A model generated the notes under the pieces. The model saw only the letters and a list, made by a program, of their open reading frames with translations. It searched no databases and was not told the DNA's origin. Shown piece by piece: positions 6,850-16,644 of a DNA stretch of 64,000 bases (its first letter is position 1; each line of letters begins with the position of its first letter). The position numbers and the translations under genes are program-made. The DNA is from Cellulomonas sp. NTE-D12 (GTDB lineage Bacteria; Actinomycetota; Actinomycetes; Actinomycetales; Cellulomonadaceae): NCBI RefSeq assembly GCF_027923705.1, contig NZ_AP026442.1, positions 930,001 to 994,000 of the forward strand, given 5' to 3'.

Positions 6850-9800
6850 ATGGACCTGACCGGACTGCTGCCTGCGCTGCTCGCCGACCCGGCAGCCGCC
6901 GAGGCCGTGCAGCAGGTGCGTGCCCGCGGCGAGCTGGACGTGGTCAGCCCGGCCGGCGTGCGGCCGCCCCTGCTCGCGGCGATGGCCGGGGCTCGTCCGA
7001 CGGGTTCGCCGGTGGTGGCGGCGGGCCGGCCCCTCGTCGTCGTCACCGCCACCGGCAGGGACGCCGACGAGCTGGCCGGCGCGCTGCGCTGCTACCTGCC
7101 GGACGACGACGTGGCGGTGCTGCCGGCCTGGGAGACGCTGCCGCACGAGCGGCTGTCGCCCCGCAGCGACACGGTGGCCCGCCGCCTGGCGGTGTTCCGG
7201 CGGCTGGCGCACCCTGGCGAGCCGGGGCCGGCCGGACCGGTGCGGGTGCTGGTGGTGCCGGTGCGGGCGCTGCTGCAGCCGGTGGTGGACGGGCTCGGCG
7301 AGCTGGTCCCCGTGCAGCTCGCCGTGGGGGACCGGGTGGACCTCGACCAGCTGGCGCAGGGGCTGGTCGACGCGGCGTACACCCGGGTGGACATGGTGGA
7401 GCGCCGCGGCGAGTTCGCGGTGCGTGGCGGCATCGTCGACGTGTTCCCGCCCACCGAGGACCACCCGCTGCGCCTCGAGCTGTGGGGTGACCAGGTCGAG
7501 GAGATCCGCTGGTTCTCCGTCGCCGACCAGCGCAGCCTCGAGGTGGCGGACCGCGGCCTGTGGGCGCCGCCGTGCCGGGAGATCCTGCTGACGGACGCGG
7601 TCCGCGAGCGGGCCGCCGCGCTCGTCGAGCAGCTGCCGGGCGCGGTCGACATGCTCGACCGCCTGGCGCAGGGCATCGCCGTGGAGGGCATGGAGTCGCT
7701 CGCGCCCGTGCTGGTCGACCGGATGGTGCCGGTGCTGGACCTGGTGCCCGACGACGCCCTGCTGGTGGTCGCGGACCCCGAGCGGGTGCGGCGCCGGGCG
7801 CACGACCTCGTGGCGACCACGCAGGAGTTCCTCGCGGCGGCCTGGACCGGCGCGGCGGCCGGTGGCGCGACCCCGCTGGACCTCTCGGCGGCGTCGTTCC
7901 ACTCGTTCGCCGAGGTGCGCGGGCTCTCGGCGGTGCGCGGGCTGGGCTGGTGGACCCTGTCGTCGTTCTCGCTCGAGGTGGCGGCCGTTCCGGCGGGTGC
8001 GGACGGCGAGCACGACGACGCGGCCGACGACGGCCCGGCGGTCTCGTCGGACGCGACCACCCTGCTCGTCGCCGCCCGGGACGTGGAGCACTACCGCGGG
8101 GACGTCGCCCGCGCGATCACCGACCTGCACGCCCACCAGCAGGACGGTTGGCGGATGGTGCTGACCACCGAGGGGCACGGTTCGGCCCAGCGGATGGTGG
8201 AGCAGCTGCGCTCGGCGGACGTCCCTGCCCGGCTGGTGTCCGGCGTGCCCGACGAGCTGGACCCCGGCGTGGTGCTCGTCGTGCCCGCGCCCGCGGGCCC
8301 CGGGTTCGCGTCCGAGCAGCTGCGCCTGGCGCTCTTCAGCGAGTCCGACCTCACCGGCCGTGCCGGGACGTCCACCCGCGACATGCGCCGCATGCCCAGC
8401 CGCCGGCGCAACGTGGTCGACCCGCTGCAGCTGCGCCCCGGCGACTTCGTCGTGCACGAGCAGCACGGTGTCGGCCGGTTCGTCGAGCTGGTGCAGCGGA
8501 CCGTCGGCACCGGTCCGACGGCCGCGACCCGCGAGTACCTGGTCATCGAGTACGCGTCCGCCAAGCGCGGGCAGCCGGGCGACCGGCTCTACGTGCCGAC
8601 CGACCAGCTGGACCAGGTGACCCGCTACGTCGGTGGCGAGTCACCGACCCTCAACCGGATGGGCGGCGCGGACTGGGCCAAGACCAAGGGCCGGGCCAAG
8701 AAGGCCATCAAGGAGATCGCCGCCGAGCTGATCCGGCTCTACTCCGCCCGCATGGCGACGCCCGGCTACGCCTTCGGGCCGGACACCCCGTGGCAGCGCG
8801 AGCTCGAGGACGCGTTCGCCTACGTCGAGACGCCGGACCAGCTCGCCACCATCGACGAGGTCAAGGCGGACATGGAGAAGTCGGTCCCGATGGACCGGCT
8901 GATCTGCGGCGACGTCGGCTACGGCAAGACGGAGATCGCCATCCGTGCGGCCTTCAAGGCCGTGCAGGACGGCAAGCAGGTCGCGGTGCTGGTGCCGACC
9001 ACGCTGCTGGTCTCCCAGCACCTGGAGACGTTCTCCGAGCGGTACGCGCCGTTCCCGGTGACGGTGAAGGCGCTGTCGCGGTTCGAGACGGCGTCGGAGT
9101 CGAAGGAGGTGCTCGACGGGCTGGCCGACGGCAGCGTCGACGTGGTGATCGGCACGCACCGGCTGCTGTCCGGCGGGGTCCGGTTCAAGGACCTCGGGCT
9201 CGTGATCGTCGACGAGGAGCAGCGGTTCGGCGTCGAGCACAAGGAGACGCTGAAGGCGCTGCGCACCGACGTGGACGTGCTGTCGATGAGCGCCACGCCC
9301 ATCCCGCGCACGCTCGAGATGGCGGTCACCGGGATCCGCGAGATGTCGACGTTGGCCACCCCGCCCGAGGAGCGGCACCCGGTGCTCACCTTCGTCGGCG
9401 CGTACGACGAGAAGCAGATCACCGCCGCGATCAGGCGCGAGCTGCTGCGCGAGGGCCAGGTGTTCTACATCCACAACAAGGTGGAGTCGATCGAGCGGGC
9501 CGCCCAGCGCCTGTCCGAGCTGGTGCCGGAGGCCCGGATCGCCGTGGCCCACGGCAAGATGCACGAGAAGCAGCTGGAGCAGGTGATCCTCGACTTCTGG
9601 GAGAAGAGGTTCGACGTGCTGGTCTGCACGACGATCGTCGAGACCGGCCTGGACATCTCCAACGCCAACACGCTGATCCTCGAGCGCGCGGACCGGCTGG
9701 GCCTGTCCCAGCTGCACCAGCTGCGCGGCCGCGTCGGCCGGGGTCGGGAGCGGGCCTACGCCTACTTCCTCTACCCGCCGGAGGCTCCCCTCACCGAGAC

Positions 9801-10503
9801 GGCACACGACCGGCTCGCCACGATCGCCGCGAACACCGATCTCGGTGCCGGCATGGCGGTCGCGATGAAGGACCTGGAGATCCGCGGTGCGGGCAACCTG
9901 CTCGGTGGCGAGCAGTCGGGCCACATCGAGGGCGTCGGCTTCGACCTGTACGTGCGGATGGTGGGGGAGGCCGTCGCGGCGTTCCGCGGCGACCAGCCGG
10001 AGGAGCAGCCGGACGTCACGCTCGAGCTGCCGGTGGACGCGCACATCCCGCACGACTACATCGCGCACGAGCGGCTTCGGCTCGAGGCGTACCAGAAGAT
10101 CGCCGCGGCCACGGACAAGGCGGGACTCGAGGCGGTCCGCGCGGAGCTGCTGGACCGGTACGGCCTGGTCCCCGCCGCGGTGGACAACCTGTTCGAGGTG
10201 GCGGCGTTCCGGCAGCACGCGCGTGCCGCCGGGCTGACGGACATCACGGCGCAGGGCCGGTACGTGCGGTTCGCGCCCGTCGAGCTCGCCGAGTCCGGCC
10301 AGCTGCGGGCCAAGCGGCTGTACCCCGGCACGGTGCTGAAGCCGGCGGTGCGCACCATCCTGGTGCCGTTCCCGACGACCGCCCGGGTGGGTGGCAAGCC
10401 GCTGCACGGTGCGGCGCTGCTCGAGTGGGCGCGGACCGTGGTCGACGCGGTGGTCCGCGGCGACGTGTCGGCGGCGGCGGGCGTCGGGACGGCCGCGCGC
10501 TGA
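6850..10503 (+). CDS. mfd: Transcription-repair coupling factor
   Basis: Mfd removes RNA polymerase stalled at lesions and recruits UvrA. The protein has 1217 residues, normal for actinobacterial Mfd. Order seen: N-terminal UvrB-like region with ATGRDADELAGALRCYLPDD and LPAWETLPHERLSP, the CarD-like RNA-polymerase-interacting domain around residue 525 (RPGDFVVHEQHGVGRF), RecG-type helicase with P-loop GDVGYGKTE near residue 687 and DEEQRFG near 788, motif VI LHQLRGRVGRG, and the C-terminal TRCF domain. GTG at 6799 is possible, but ATG at 6850 has GGAGGA just upstream. It is followed by the SurA-like lipoprotein and mazG. Confidence 0.98.
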   Translation: MDLTGLLPALLADPAAAEAVQQVRARGELDVVSPAGVRPPLLAAMAGARPTGSPVVAAGRPLVVVTATGRDADELAGALRCYLPDDDVAVLPAWETLPHERLSPRSDTVARRLAVFRRLAHPGEPGPAGPVRVLVVPVRALLQPVVDGLGELVPVQLAVGDRVDLDQLAQGLVDAAYTRVDMVERRGEFAVRGGIVDVFPPTEDHPLRLELWGDQVEEIRWFSVADQRSLEVADRGLWAPPCREILLTDAVRERAAALVEQLPGAVDMLDRLAQGIAVEGMESLAPVLVDRMVPVLDLVPDDALLVVADPERVRRRAHDLVATTQEFLAAAWTGAAAGGATPLDLSAASFHSFAEVRGLSAVRGLGWWTLSSFSLEVAAVPAGADGEHDDAADDGPAVSSDATTLLVAARDVEHYRGDVARAITDLHAHQQDGWRMVLTTEGHGSAQRMVEQLRSADVPARLVSGVPDELDPGVVLVVPAPAGPGFASEQLRLALFSESDLTGRAGTSTRDMRRMPSRRRNVVDPLQLRPGDFVVHEQHGVGRFVELVQRTVGTGPTAATREYLVIEYASAKRGQPGDRLYVPTDQLDQVTRYVGGESPTLNRMGGADWAKTKGRAKKAIKEIAAELIRLYSARMATPGYAFGPDTPWQRELEDAFAYVETPDQLATIDEVKADMEKSVPMDRLICGDVGYGKTEIAIRAAFKAVQDGKQVAVLVPTTLLVSQHLETFSERYAPFPVTVKALSRFETASESKEVLDGLADGSVDVVIGTHRLLSGGVRFKDLGLVIVDEEQRFGVEHKETLKALRTDVDVLSMSATPIPRTLEMAVTGIREMSTLATPPEERHPVLTFVGAYDEKQITAAIRRELLREGQVFYIHNKVESIERAAQRLSELVPEARIAVAHGKMHEKQLEQVILDFWEKRFDVLVCTTIVETGLDISNANTLILERADRLGLSQLHQLRGRVGRGRERAYAYFLYPPEAPLTETAHDRLATIAANTDLGAGMAVAMKDLEIRGAGNLLGGEQSGHIEGVGFDLYVRMVGEAVAAFRGDQPEEQPDVTLELPVDAHIPHDYIAHERLRLEAYQKIAAATDKAGLEAVRAELLDRYGLVPAAVDNLFEVAAFRQHARAAGLTDITAQGRYVRFAPVELAESGQLRAKRLYPGTVLKPAVRTILVPFPTTARVGGKPLHGAALLEWARTVVDAVVRGDVSAAAGVGTAAR

Positions 10504-10563
10504 CGCCGGCGGCGGGGGCGACCGCGTGCCGACCGGGCGCACGGGACCGTCAGCAGGACCGCC

Positions 10564-10569
10564 TACGAT
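10564..10569 (+). promoter_or_regulatory. Candidate -10 TACGAT for the lipoprotein gene
   Basis: TACGAT, 37 bases before the GTG at 10607, fits the window's TANNNT pattern and leaves room for the GAGGAGG ribosome site at 10596-10602. Confidence 0.4.
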
Positions 10570-10606
10570 GTCGCCCGGACCAGCGGTCGATGCTCGAGGA
10601 GGACCT

Positions 10607-11233
10607 GTGAGGCTGCAGCGCGACGCGAGGACGGGGCTGCGCCGGGCGGTCGGCACGGTGGGATCGCTGGTGCTGATGACCGGGGTCCTGGCGGGCTGCG
10701 CCGACGGCGCCCGGCCGGGGACGGCCGCCGTGGTGGACGGACGCACGATCCCGGCCTCCGAGGTGTCGGACGCGCTGAGCCAGCTCGGCCCGCTGTTCAA
10801 CGGTGCGACGCCGCAGCTGGTGCTGCAGGTGCTGATCGACGAGCCGACGCTGACGCAGCTCGCCTCGGACAAGGGCGTCGGCATCAACGACGCCGAGGCG
10901 ACCCAGTTCCTCGCCCAGTCGTTCCAGGGTGCGGGCGTAGCAGCGCCGACCCACTACTCGACAGGCGCGATGGCGATCGCGCGGTACCAGCTCGCCGCCA
11001 ACAACGTGCAGGGCCTGTCCGACTCCGCGTCCGCGGTCGCGGACCTGCAGAAGCGCCTGGCGGCGCTCAAGGTGACCGTCAACCCGCGCTACGGCACGTT
11101 CGACCCGACGGCGGCCGGCGTCGCCGCGCCGACGGCCTCGCCGTGGATCGTCACGCAGGGTGCCCAAGCCACCCCCGCACCCGGCGACTCCGCGGCGCCG
11201 ACCCCGCAGCCGTCGGCCAGCGCCACCCCGTGA
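10607..11233 (+). CDS. SurA N-terminal-like lipoprotein
   Basis: Predicted exported lipoprotein of 208 residues. A positively charged start (VRLQRDARTGLRR), a hydrophobic stretch and the lipobox LAGC at about residue 30 give a clear lipoprotein signal. The following AAVVDGRTIPASEVSDALSQL is the pattern of the SurA/PpiC chaperone N-terminus (a stretch often ending in conserved alanines and helices). No PPIase domain follows, and the C-terminus is an Ala/Pro/Thr-rich tail. GTG start with GAGGAGG upstream. Genes of this type commonly sit between mfd and mazG in actinobacteria. A chaperone role is inferred from the N-terminal likeness only. Confidence 0.75.
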   Translation: MRLQRDARTGLRRAVGTVGSLVLMTGVLAGCADGARPGTAAVVDGRTIPASEVSDALSQLGPLFNGATPQLVLQVLIDEPTLTQLASDKGVGINDAEATQFLAQSFQGAGVAAPTHYSTGAMAIARYQLAANNVQGLSDSASAVADLQKRLAALKVTVNPRYGTFDPTAAGVAAPTASPWIVTQGAQATPAPGDSAAPTPQPSASATP

Positions 11234-11260
11234 CCGACCGCACCTGCTGACCACCTCCTC

Positions 11261-11980
11261 GTGACCACCGCACCGGACGGCGAGCCGGCAGCCGCACGCG
11301 ATGCGCTGCGCGAGCTCGTCGCGGTGATGGACCGCCTCCGCTCACCCGGCGGCTGCCCGTGGGACGCGGCGCAGACGCACACCTCGCTGCTGCCCTACCT
11401 GCTCGAGGAGTCGCACGAGCTGGCCGAGGCCGTCGAGGGGGACGATCGCGCCGGGCTGCGTGAGGAGCTCGGCGACGTGCTGCTGCAGGTGGTGTTCCAC
11501 GCGCGGATCGCGACCGAGCACCCCGACGACCCCTTCGACGTCGACGACGTCGCGCGGGACCTGGTCGCCAAGCTGGTGCGCCGGCACCCGCACGTGTTCG
11601 CCGACGCCGAGGTCGCCTCGATGGGCGCGCTGCACACCCAGTGGGACCGCATCAAGCGGGCCGAGAAGCAGGACCGCGGCTCGGCGCTCGACGGCGTGCC
11701 CGCGTCCCTGCCGGCCCTCGCCCGGGCGCAGAAGATCGCCTCGCGGGCCGCCCGGGCAGGCCTGGACGCACCGGTGCCGGCGGACGACGAGCTCGGCGCG
11801 CAGCTGCTGGAGCTGGTGCGGCGGGCCCACGCCCAGGGCGTGGATGCCGAGGGTGCGCTGCGCCGTGCCGCGGCGGCGTGGGAGAGCGCGCTCCGCGACG
11901 TCGAGGCCACCGCGACGGCATCCGGCGAGGAGGCCGGCACCACACCCGACAACGCGCGCACTCCGGACGTGCCGAGCTGA
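11261..11980 (+). CDS. mazG: MazG nucleoside triphosphate pyrophosphohydrolase
   Basis: Hydrolyses (d)NTPs to NMP and pyrophosphate and helps clear damaged nucleotides. The 239-residue protein has RSPGGCPWDAAQTHTSLLPYL at the N-terminus, the metal-binding EESHELAEAV and EELGDVLLQVVFH (the EExxE...ExxD signature), then RRHPHVF and W-xx-IK-EK typical of MazG. It appears to carry one MazG domain, with an Ala/Thr-rich tail. GTG at 11261 is the first start; the ribosome site is poor (CACCTCCTC is pyrimidine-rich), so the exact start is uncertain by a few codons. Confidence 0.93.
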   Translation: MTTAPDGEPAAARDALRELVAVMDRLRSPGGCPWDAAQTHTSLLPYLLEESHELAEAVEGDDRAGLREELGDVLLQVVFHARIATEHPDDPFDVDDVARDLVAKLVRRHPHVFADAEVASMGALHTQWDRIKRAEKQDRGSALDGVPASLPALARAQKIASRAARAGLDAPVPADDELGAQLLELVRRAHAQGVDAEGALRRAAAAWESALRDVEATATASGEEAGTTPDNARTPDVPS

Positions 11981-12092
11981 TGACGTGCCTCGTCACTGCG
12001 CTGACCTGGGCCTTTGGTCCAGTGCTGCGTCGTGGCGTGGTGAGGACCATGGGACGGCCTGTTGCTGCAGGCCACAGCCAGAGGAGTGATCG

Positions 12093-13652
12093 ATGCTGAT
12101 CGGGATCCCGACGGAGTCTCGACCCGGGGAACGGCTGGTGGCCGGCACGCCACGTACCGTCGCGGGCCTGGTGAAGCTGGGCTACGACGTGGTGGTGCAG
12201 GCCGGGGCGGGTGCGGCGGCGAGCATCCCGGACGAGGCGTACGTGGCGGCGGGCGCGAGCGTGGCCGACGCGGAGGCCGTCTGGGCGGCCGACGTGGTGA
12301 CCGCCGTCAACACGCCCTCCGACGCCGAGCTGGCCGGGCTGCGGTCCGGGCAGGTGCTCGTGGCCAGCCTCGCCCCCGCGCTGCACCCCGAGCTGGTGCA
12401 GACCTTGTCCGCGCGGGGCGTCACGGCGCTGGCGCTGGACGCGGTCCCGCGGATCAGCCGGGCGCAGGCGCTCGACGTGCTGTCCACCATGTCCAACGTC
12501 GCGGGCTACCGGGCCGTGATCGAGGCGGCCGCCGAGTACGGCGGCATGTTCACCGGTCAGGTGACCGCCGCCGGCAAGACGGCACCGGCCACCGTGTTCA
12601 TCATCGGCGGCGGCGTCGCCGGGCTCGCGGCCATCGGGGCCGCGGCGTCGCTCGGCGCCCAGGTGCGGGCGTTCGACGTGCGGCCCGAGGCCGGTGAGCA
12701 GATCGAGTCCCTCGGCGCGACCTTCGTCCAGGCGTCGGCCGCCGCCCAGCAGGAGCGGTCGGCCACCGGCTACGCCGCGGCGCTGACCGAGGACCAGGAG
12801 AAGGCGACCTTGGCGCTGTACGCCGCGGAGACGGCGCGGGCAGACATCGTCATCACGACCGCGCTCGTCCGGGGTCAGGCGCCGCGCACCATCACCGCGG
12901 AGATGGTCGCTGCGATGCGACCCGGATCGGTGATCGTCGACCTGGCCGCCTCCGGCGGCGGCAACTGCGAGCTGACGGTGCCGGGGGAGCGGGTGGTCAC
13001 CGACAACGGCGTGGTCATCCTCGGCTACACGGACCTGACCAGCCGGATGCCGCAGCACACGTCGCAGCTGTTCGGCACCAACGTCGTCAACCTGATGGCC
13101 CTGCTGACCCCGGGCAAGGACGGGCAGCTGGTGCTCGACCTCGACGACCCGGTGCAGCGCGGCATGACGGTGACGCGGGACGGCGAGGTCCTCTGGCCAC
13201 CACCGCCTGTGCAGGTCTCGGCGGCTCCCGCGGCGGCGCCGGCAGCGACCGACGAGCGCACCCCCGAGCAGCGCGCCGCCGAGGCGGCCGCCAAGAAGGC
13301 CGCCGCATCGCGACGCAGCCTCACGCTGATGGTCACGGCGGGTGCCGTGCTGGCGATCGCCCTGGCGTTCACCGACGTCGCGTTCCTCGCGACGTTCACG
13401 GTGTTCGTGCTGGCCGTGTTCGTGGGCTACTACGTCATCAGCAACGTCAGCCACTCGCTGCACACCCCGCTGATGTCCCAGACCAACGCGATCTCCGGGA
13501 TCATCCTGGTCGGCTCGCTGCTGCAGATCGGCTCGGCGGACACCCTGGTCACGGTCCTGGCCGTGGTCTCGGCGGCCATCGCGAGCATCAACGTCTTCGG
13601 AGGCTTCCTGGTCACGTACCGGATGCTCGGCATGTTCCGGAAGGGTGCGTGA
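12093..13652 (+). CDS. pntA: NAD(P) transhydrogenase subunit alpha (fused alpha1-alpha2)
   Basis: Couples proton flow to hydride transfer between NADH and NADP+. Residues 1-~375 are the soluble NAD(H)-binding dI domain (IGIPTESRPGERLVAGTP at the start, IIGGGVAGLAAIGAAASLGA dinucleotide motif, GGNCELT). A charged Ala-rich linker leads to residues ~410-519 with four hydrophobic segments, the membrane dII part, including NAISGIILVGSL. Some actinobacteria split these halves; here they are one 519-residue gene. GAGGAG lies six bases before the ATG. The stop overlaps the GTG of pntB. Confidence 0.95.
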   Translation: MLIGIPTESRPGERLVAGTPRTVAGLVKLGYDVVVQAGAGAAASIPDEAYVAAGASVADAEAVWAADVVTAVNTPSDAELAGLRSGQVLVASLAPALHPELVQTLSARGVTALALDAVPRISRAQALDVLSTMSNVAGYRAVIEAAAEYGGMFTGQVTAAGKTAPATVFIIGGGVAGLAAIGAAASLGAQVRAFDVRPEAGEQIESLGATFVQASAAAQQERSATGYAAALTEDQEKATLALYAAETARADIVITTALVRGQAPRTITAEMVAAMRPGSVIVDLAASGGGNCELTVPGERVVTDNGVVILGYTDLTSRMPQHTSQLFGTNVVNLMALLTPGKDGQLVLDLDDPVQRGMTVTRDGEVLWPPPPVQVSAAPAAAPAATDERTPEQRAAEAAAKKAAASRRSLTLMVTAGAVLAIALAFTDVAFLATFTVFVLAVFVGYYVISNVSHSLHTPLMSQTNAISGIILVGSLLQIGSADTLVTVLAVVSAAIASINVFGGFLVTYRMLGMFRKGA

Positions 13653-15040
13653 CCGTCGTGAGTCTCACCACGGTGGCCCAGGCCGCCTACCTCGTGGCGG
13701 CCGTCCTGTTCATCCTGTCGCTGGCCGGCCTGTCCAAGCAGGAGACCGCCCGCCGCGGCAACGTCCTCGGCATGGTCGGCATGGGCGTCGCGCTCGTCGC
13801 CACCATCGTCCTGTCCCTCAAGGACTCGGTGCGGTCTCCGTGGGTGACGGCGCTGCTCATCGCGCTGGTGCTGGTGGTCGGTGCCGTGATCGGCACGTGG
13901 CGCGCCCGCACGGTCGAGATGACGCAGATGCCCGAGCTGATCGCGATGCTGCACAGCTTCGTCGGCGCCGCGGCCGTCATCATCGGCTACAACTCGTACC
14001 TCACCGAGAAGGCCGGTGGCGCGCACCTCGTCGAGGTGTTCCTCGGGGTGCTGATCGGTGCGGTGACGTTCACCGGCTCGATCATCGCGTTCCTCAAGCT
14101 GTCGGCGCGGATCAAGTCGAACCCGCTCACCCTGCCGGGCCGCAACCTGCTGAACCTCGGCGCGCTGGTGGTGTCGTTCGCGCTGATGGGCTGGTTCGTC
14201 GCGGCGCCGTCGATCTGGCCGCTGGCGATCATGACGGTCATCGCCCTGGCGCTGGGCCTGCACCTGGTCGCGGCGATCGGCGGCGGCGACATGCCGGTGG
14301 TCGTCTCGATGCTGAACTCGTACTCCGGGTGGGCCGCGGCCGCCGCCGGCTTCATGCTCGGCAACGACCTGCTGATCGTCACCGGCTCCCTCGTCGGGTC
14401 CTCCGGTGCGATCCTCTCCTACCTGATGTGCAAGGCGATGAACCGGTCGTTCATCTCGGTGATCCTCGGCGGGTTCGGTGCCGAGGGGGGCAAGGTCAGC
14501 GCCGCTGCGGTCGGCGGTGAGCACCGCGAGGTCAGCGCAGCCGAGGCCGCCGAGCTGCTGTCGTCGGCCCGCTCGGTCATCGTCACCCCCGGCTACGGCA
14601 TGGCCGTCGCCAAGGCGCAGTACCCGGTGGCGGAGCTGGTGACCCGGCTGCGGGAGAAGGGCGTCACCGTCCGGTTCGGGGTGCACCCGGTCGCCGGCCG
14701 CCTGCCCGGGCACATGAACGTGCTGCTCGCCGAGGCGAAGGTGCCGTACGACATCGTCCTTGAGATGGACGAGATCAACGACGACTTCAAGGACACCGAC
14801 GTCGTCCTGGTGATCGGCGCCAACGACACCGTGAACCCCGCCGCGCTGGAGGACCCGGGCTCGCCGATCGCCGGCATGCCGGTGCTGCACGTGTGGGAGG
14901 CGCACCAGGTGATCGTCTTCAAGAGGTCGATGGCCACCGGCTACGCCGGGGTCCCGAACCCCCTCTTCTACCGGGAGAACACCGCGATGCTTTTCGGCGA
15001 CGCCAAGACCCAGGTCGAGGCCATCCTCGCTGCTCTCTGA
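13649..15040 (+). CDS. pntB: NAD(P) transhydrogenase subunit beta
   Basis: Partner of PntA, 463 residues. The first ~270 residues hold about eight membrane segments of dII, with GRNLLNLGAL and GGGDMPVVVSMLNSYSGWA, the signature of the proton channel region. The rest is the NADP(H)-binding dIII with VIVTPGYGMAVAKAQ, FGVHPVAGRLPGHMNVLLAEA and VLVIGANDTVNPAA. GTG at 13649 overlaps the pntA stop by four bases. A short GGGCC/GGCCC hairpin directly follows the stop. The pair is expected to supply NADPH. Confidence 0.96.
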   Translation: MTVVSLTTVAQAAYLVAAVLFILSLAGLSKQETARRGNVLGMVGMGVALVATIVLSLKDSVRSPWVTALLIALVLVVGAVIGTWRARTVEMTQMPELIAMLHSFVGAAAVIIGYNSYLTEKAGGAHLVEVFLGVLIGAVTFTGSIIAFLKLSARIKSNPLTLPGRNLLNLGALVVSFALMGWFVAAPSIWPLAIMTVIALALGLHLVAAIGGGDMPVVVSMLNSYSGWAAAAAGFMLGNDLLIVTGSLVGSSGAILSYLMCKAMNRSFISVILGGFGAEGGKVSAAAVGGEHREVSAAEAAELLSSARSVIVTPGYGMAVAKAQYPVAELVTRLREKGVTVRFGVHPVAGRLPGHMNVLLAEAKVPYDIVLEMDEINDDFKDTDVVLVIGANDTVNPAALEDPGSPIAGMPVLHVWEAHQVIVFKRSMATGYAGVPNPLFYRENTAMLFGDAKTQVEAILAAL

Positions 15041-15054
15041 GGGCCTTTCGGCCC
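15041..15054 (+). terminator. Short hairpin directly after pntB
   Basis: GGGCC-TTTC-GGCCC begins on the first base after the stop codon. Only 5 bp long, so a weak candidate for transcription termination. Confidence 0.35.
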
Positions 15055-15086
15055 AAGGTCCTGGCGCTGCCCGAGGCCTCCCGCAC

Positions 15087-15092
15087 TAGGGT
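15087..15092 (+). promoter_or_regulatory. Candidate -10 TAGGGT for eno
   Basis: TAGGGT lies 37 bases before the enolase ATG. AAGGAG at 15119-15124 gives a conventional leader for a highly expressed gene. Confidence 0.5.
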
Positions 15093-15129
15093 GGTTTCGC
15101 AAACCCACCATCTGTCCGAAGGAGCACCC

Positions 15130-16410
15130 ATGGCCACCATCGAGGCCGTCGGCGCCCGCGAGATCCTCGACTCGCGCGGCAACCCCACCGTGGAGGTCGA
15201 GGTCGCCCTCGACGACGGCACCCTGGCTCGTGCGGGCGTCCCGTCGGGCGCCTCCACCGGCGCCTTCGAGGCCGTGGAGCGTCGTGACGACGACAAGGGC
15301 CGGTACCTCGGCAAGGGCGTGACCGGCGCGGTCCAGTCCGTGATCGACGAGATCGCCCCGGAGCTCATCGGCTACGAGGCGACCGAGCAGCGCCTGGTCG
15401 ACCAGGCCCTGATCGACCTGGACGGCACGCCCAACAAGGGCAAGCTCGGCGCCAACGCCATCCTCGGCGTGTCCATCGCCGTCGCCAAGGCCGCGGCCGA
15501 CTCGGCCGACCTGCCGCTGTTCCGCTACCTCGGTGGCCCGAACGCGCACGTGCTGCCCGTCCCGATGATGAACATCCTCAACGGTGGGTCGCACGCCGAC
15601 TCCAACGTGGACATCCAGGAGTTCATGGTCGCGCCGTTCGGCCTGCCGACGTACAAGGAGGCGCTGCGTGCCGGCGCCGAGGTGTACCACTCCCTCAAGA
15701 GCGTGCTGAAGAGCAAGGGCCTGTCCACGGGCCTCGGCGACGAGGGCGGCTTCGCCCCCAACCTGCCGAGCAACCGTGACGCGCTCGACCTCATCGTCGT
15801 CGCGATCGAGAAGGCCGGCTACGTGCCGGGCAAGGACGTCGGCCTCGCGCTGGACGTCGCGGCCACCGAGTTCTTCTCGGAGGACAAGTACGCGTTCGAG
15901 GGCCAGAAGCTGCAGTCGGCCGCGATGATCGAGTACTACGAGAAGCTCGTCGCGGACTACCCGCTGGTCTCCATCGAGGACCCGCTGTCCGAGGACGACT
16001 GGGAGGGCTGGGGCGCCCTCATGGAGCGCATCGGCTCCCGCGTCCAGGTCGTCGGCGACGACCTGTTCGTCACCAACCCGGAGCGCCTGGCCAAGGGCAT
16101 CAAGCTGCGTTCGGCCAACGCCCTCCTGGTGAAGCTGAACCAGATCGGCACCGTGACCGAGACGCTCGACGCGATCGAGCTGGCGCAGCGCAACGGCTTC
16201 CGCACGATGACCTCGCACCGCTCCGGCGAGACCGAGGACACCACCATCGCGGACCTGTCCGTCGCGTCGAACGCCGGCCAGATCAAGACCGGTGCGCCGG
16301 CCCGTGGCGAGCGCATCAACAAGTACAACCAGCTGCTCCGCATCGAGGAGGAGCTGGACGACGCCGGCACCTACGCCGGTGCGTCCGCCTTCCCGCGCTT
16401 CCAGCGCTGA
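15130..16410 (+). CDS. eno: Enolase (phosphopyruvate hydratase)
   Basis: Converts 2-phosphoglycerate to phosphoenolpyruvate in glycolysis. The 426-residue length is standard. Seen are the N-terminal REILDSRGNPTVEVEV, the catalytic loop SGASTGAFEAVE, NILNGGSHADSNVDIQEFM, GDEGGFAPNL, the Mg-binding LDVAATEFF and SIEDPLSEDDW, and the C-terminal signature LLVKLNQIGTVTET followed by SHRSGETEDT. ATG at 15130 has AAGGAG with a 5-base spacer. It is followed by a strong hairpin and then by the FtsB/DivIC-like gene, an order conserved in actinobacteria. Confidence 0.99.
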   Translation: MATIEAVGAREILDSRGNPTVEVEVALDDGTLARAGVPSGASTGAFEAVERRDDDKGRYLGKGVTGAVQSVIDEIAPELIGYEATEQRLVDQALIDLDGTPNKGKLGANAILGVSIAVAKAAADSADLPLFRYLGGPNAHVLPVPMMNILNGGSHADSNVDIQEFMVAPFGLPTYKEALRAGAEVYHSLKSVLKSKGLSTGLGDEGGFAPNLPSNRDALDLIVVAIEKAGYVPGKDVGLALDVAATEFFSEDKYAFEGQKLQSAAMIEYYEKLVADYPLVSIEDPLSEDDWEGWGALMERIGSRVQVVGDDLFVTNPERLAKGIKLRSANALLVKLNQIGTVTETLDAIELAQRNGFRTMTSHRSGETEDTTIADLSVASNAGQIKTGAPARGERINKYNQLLRIEEELDDAGTYAGASAFPRFQR

Positions 16411-16435
16411 GGCGTCCCGCAGCTCAGCACCATCC

Positions 16436-16469
16436 CGAGGGCCGGTGACCGTCAGGTCGCCGGCCCTCG
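16436..16469 (+). terminator. Terminator hairpin after eno
   Basis: A 15-bp stem with a single G-U pair (arms 16436-16450 and 16455-16469) and the loop GTCA, 25 bases after the enolase stop. Confidence 0.7.
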
Positions 16470-16631
16470 GCGCGTCCGGGTTCGGACACGTGCGGACACC
16501 TGCACGAGCTCGGCGTCGACCACACGCTCCTGCTACGACGACGGTGTGGGCGCGGCCGCGTGGTCCGCCGTCCGCCGCGCCCGGACACGGCGGAGCGGCA
16601 CCGGGTACCCGGGGTTGGCGACGTGCCGGGG

Positions 16632-16637
16632 CACAAT
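16632..16637 (+). promoter_or_regulatory. -10-like CACAAT just upstream of the ftsB-like start
   Basis: CACAAT ends seven bases before ATG 16645, the same spacing as several other genes here, suggesting a leaderless transcript. The first base departs from TANNNT. Confidence 0.4.
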
Positions 16638-16644
16638 CGAGCAC

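Noticed and set aside
4852..8466. Minus-strand open frame of 1204 codons across gntK-gntP-mfd
   Set aside because: Low-complexity Arg/His/Gln-rich translation with no domain, antisense to clear genes; long antisense frames are expected at this G+C.
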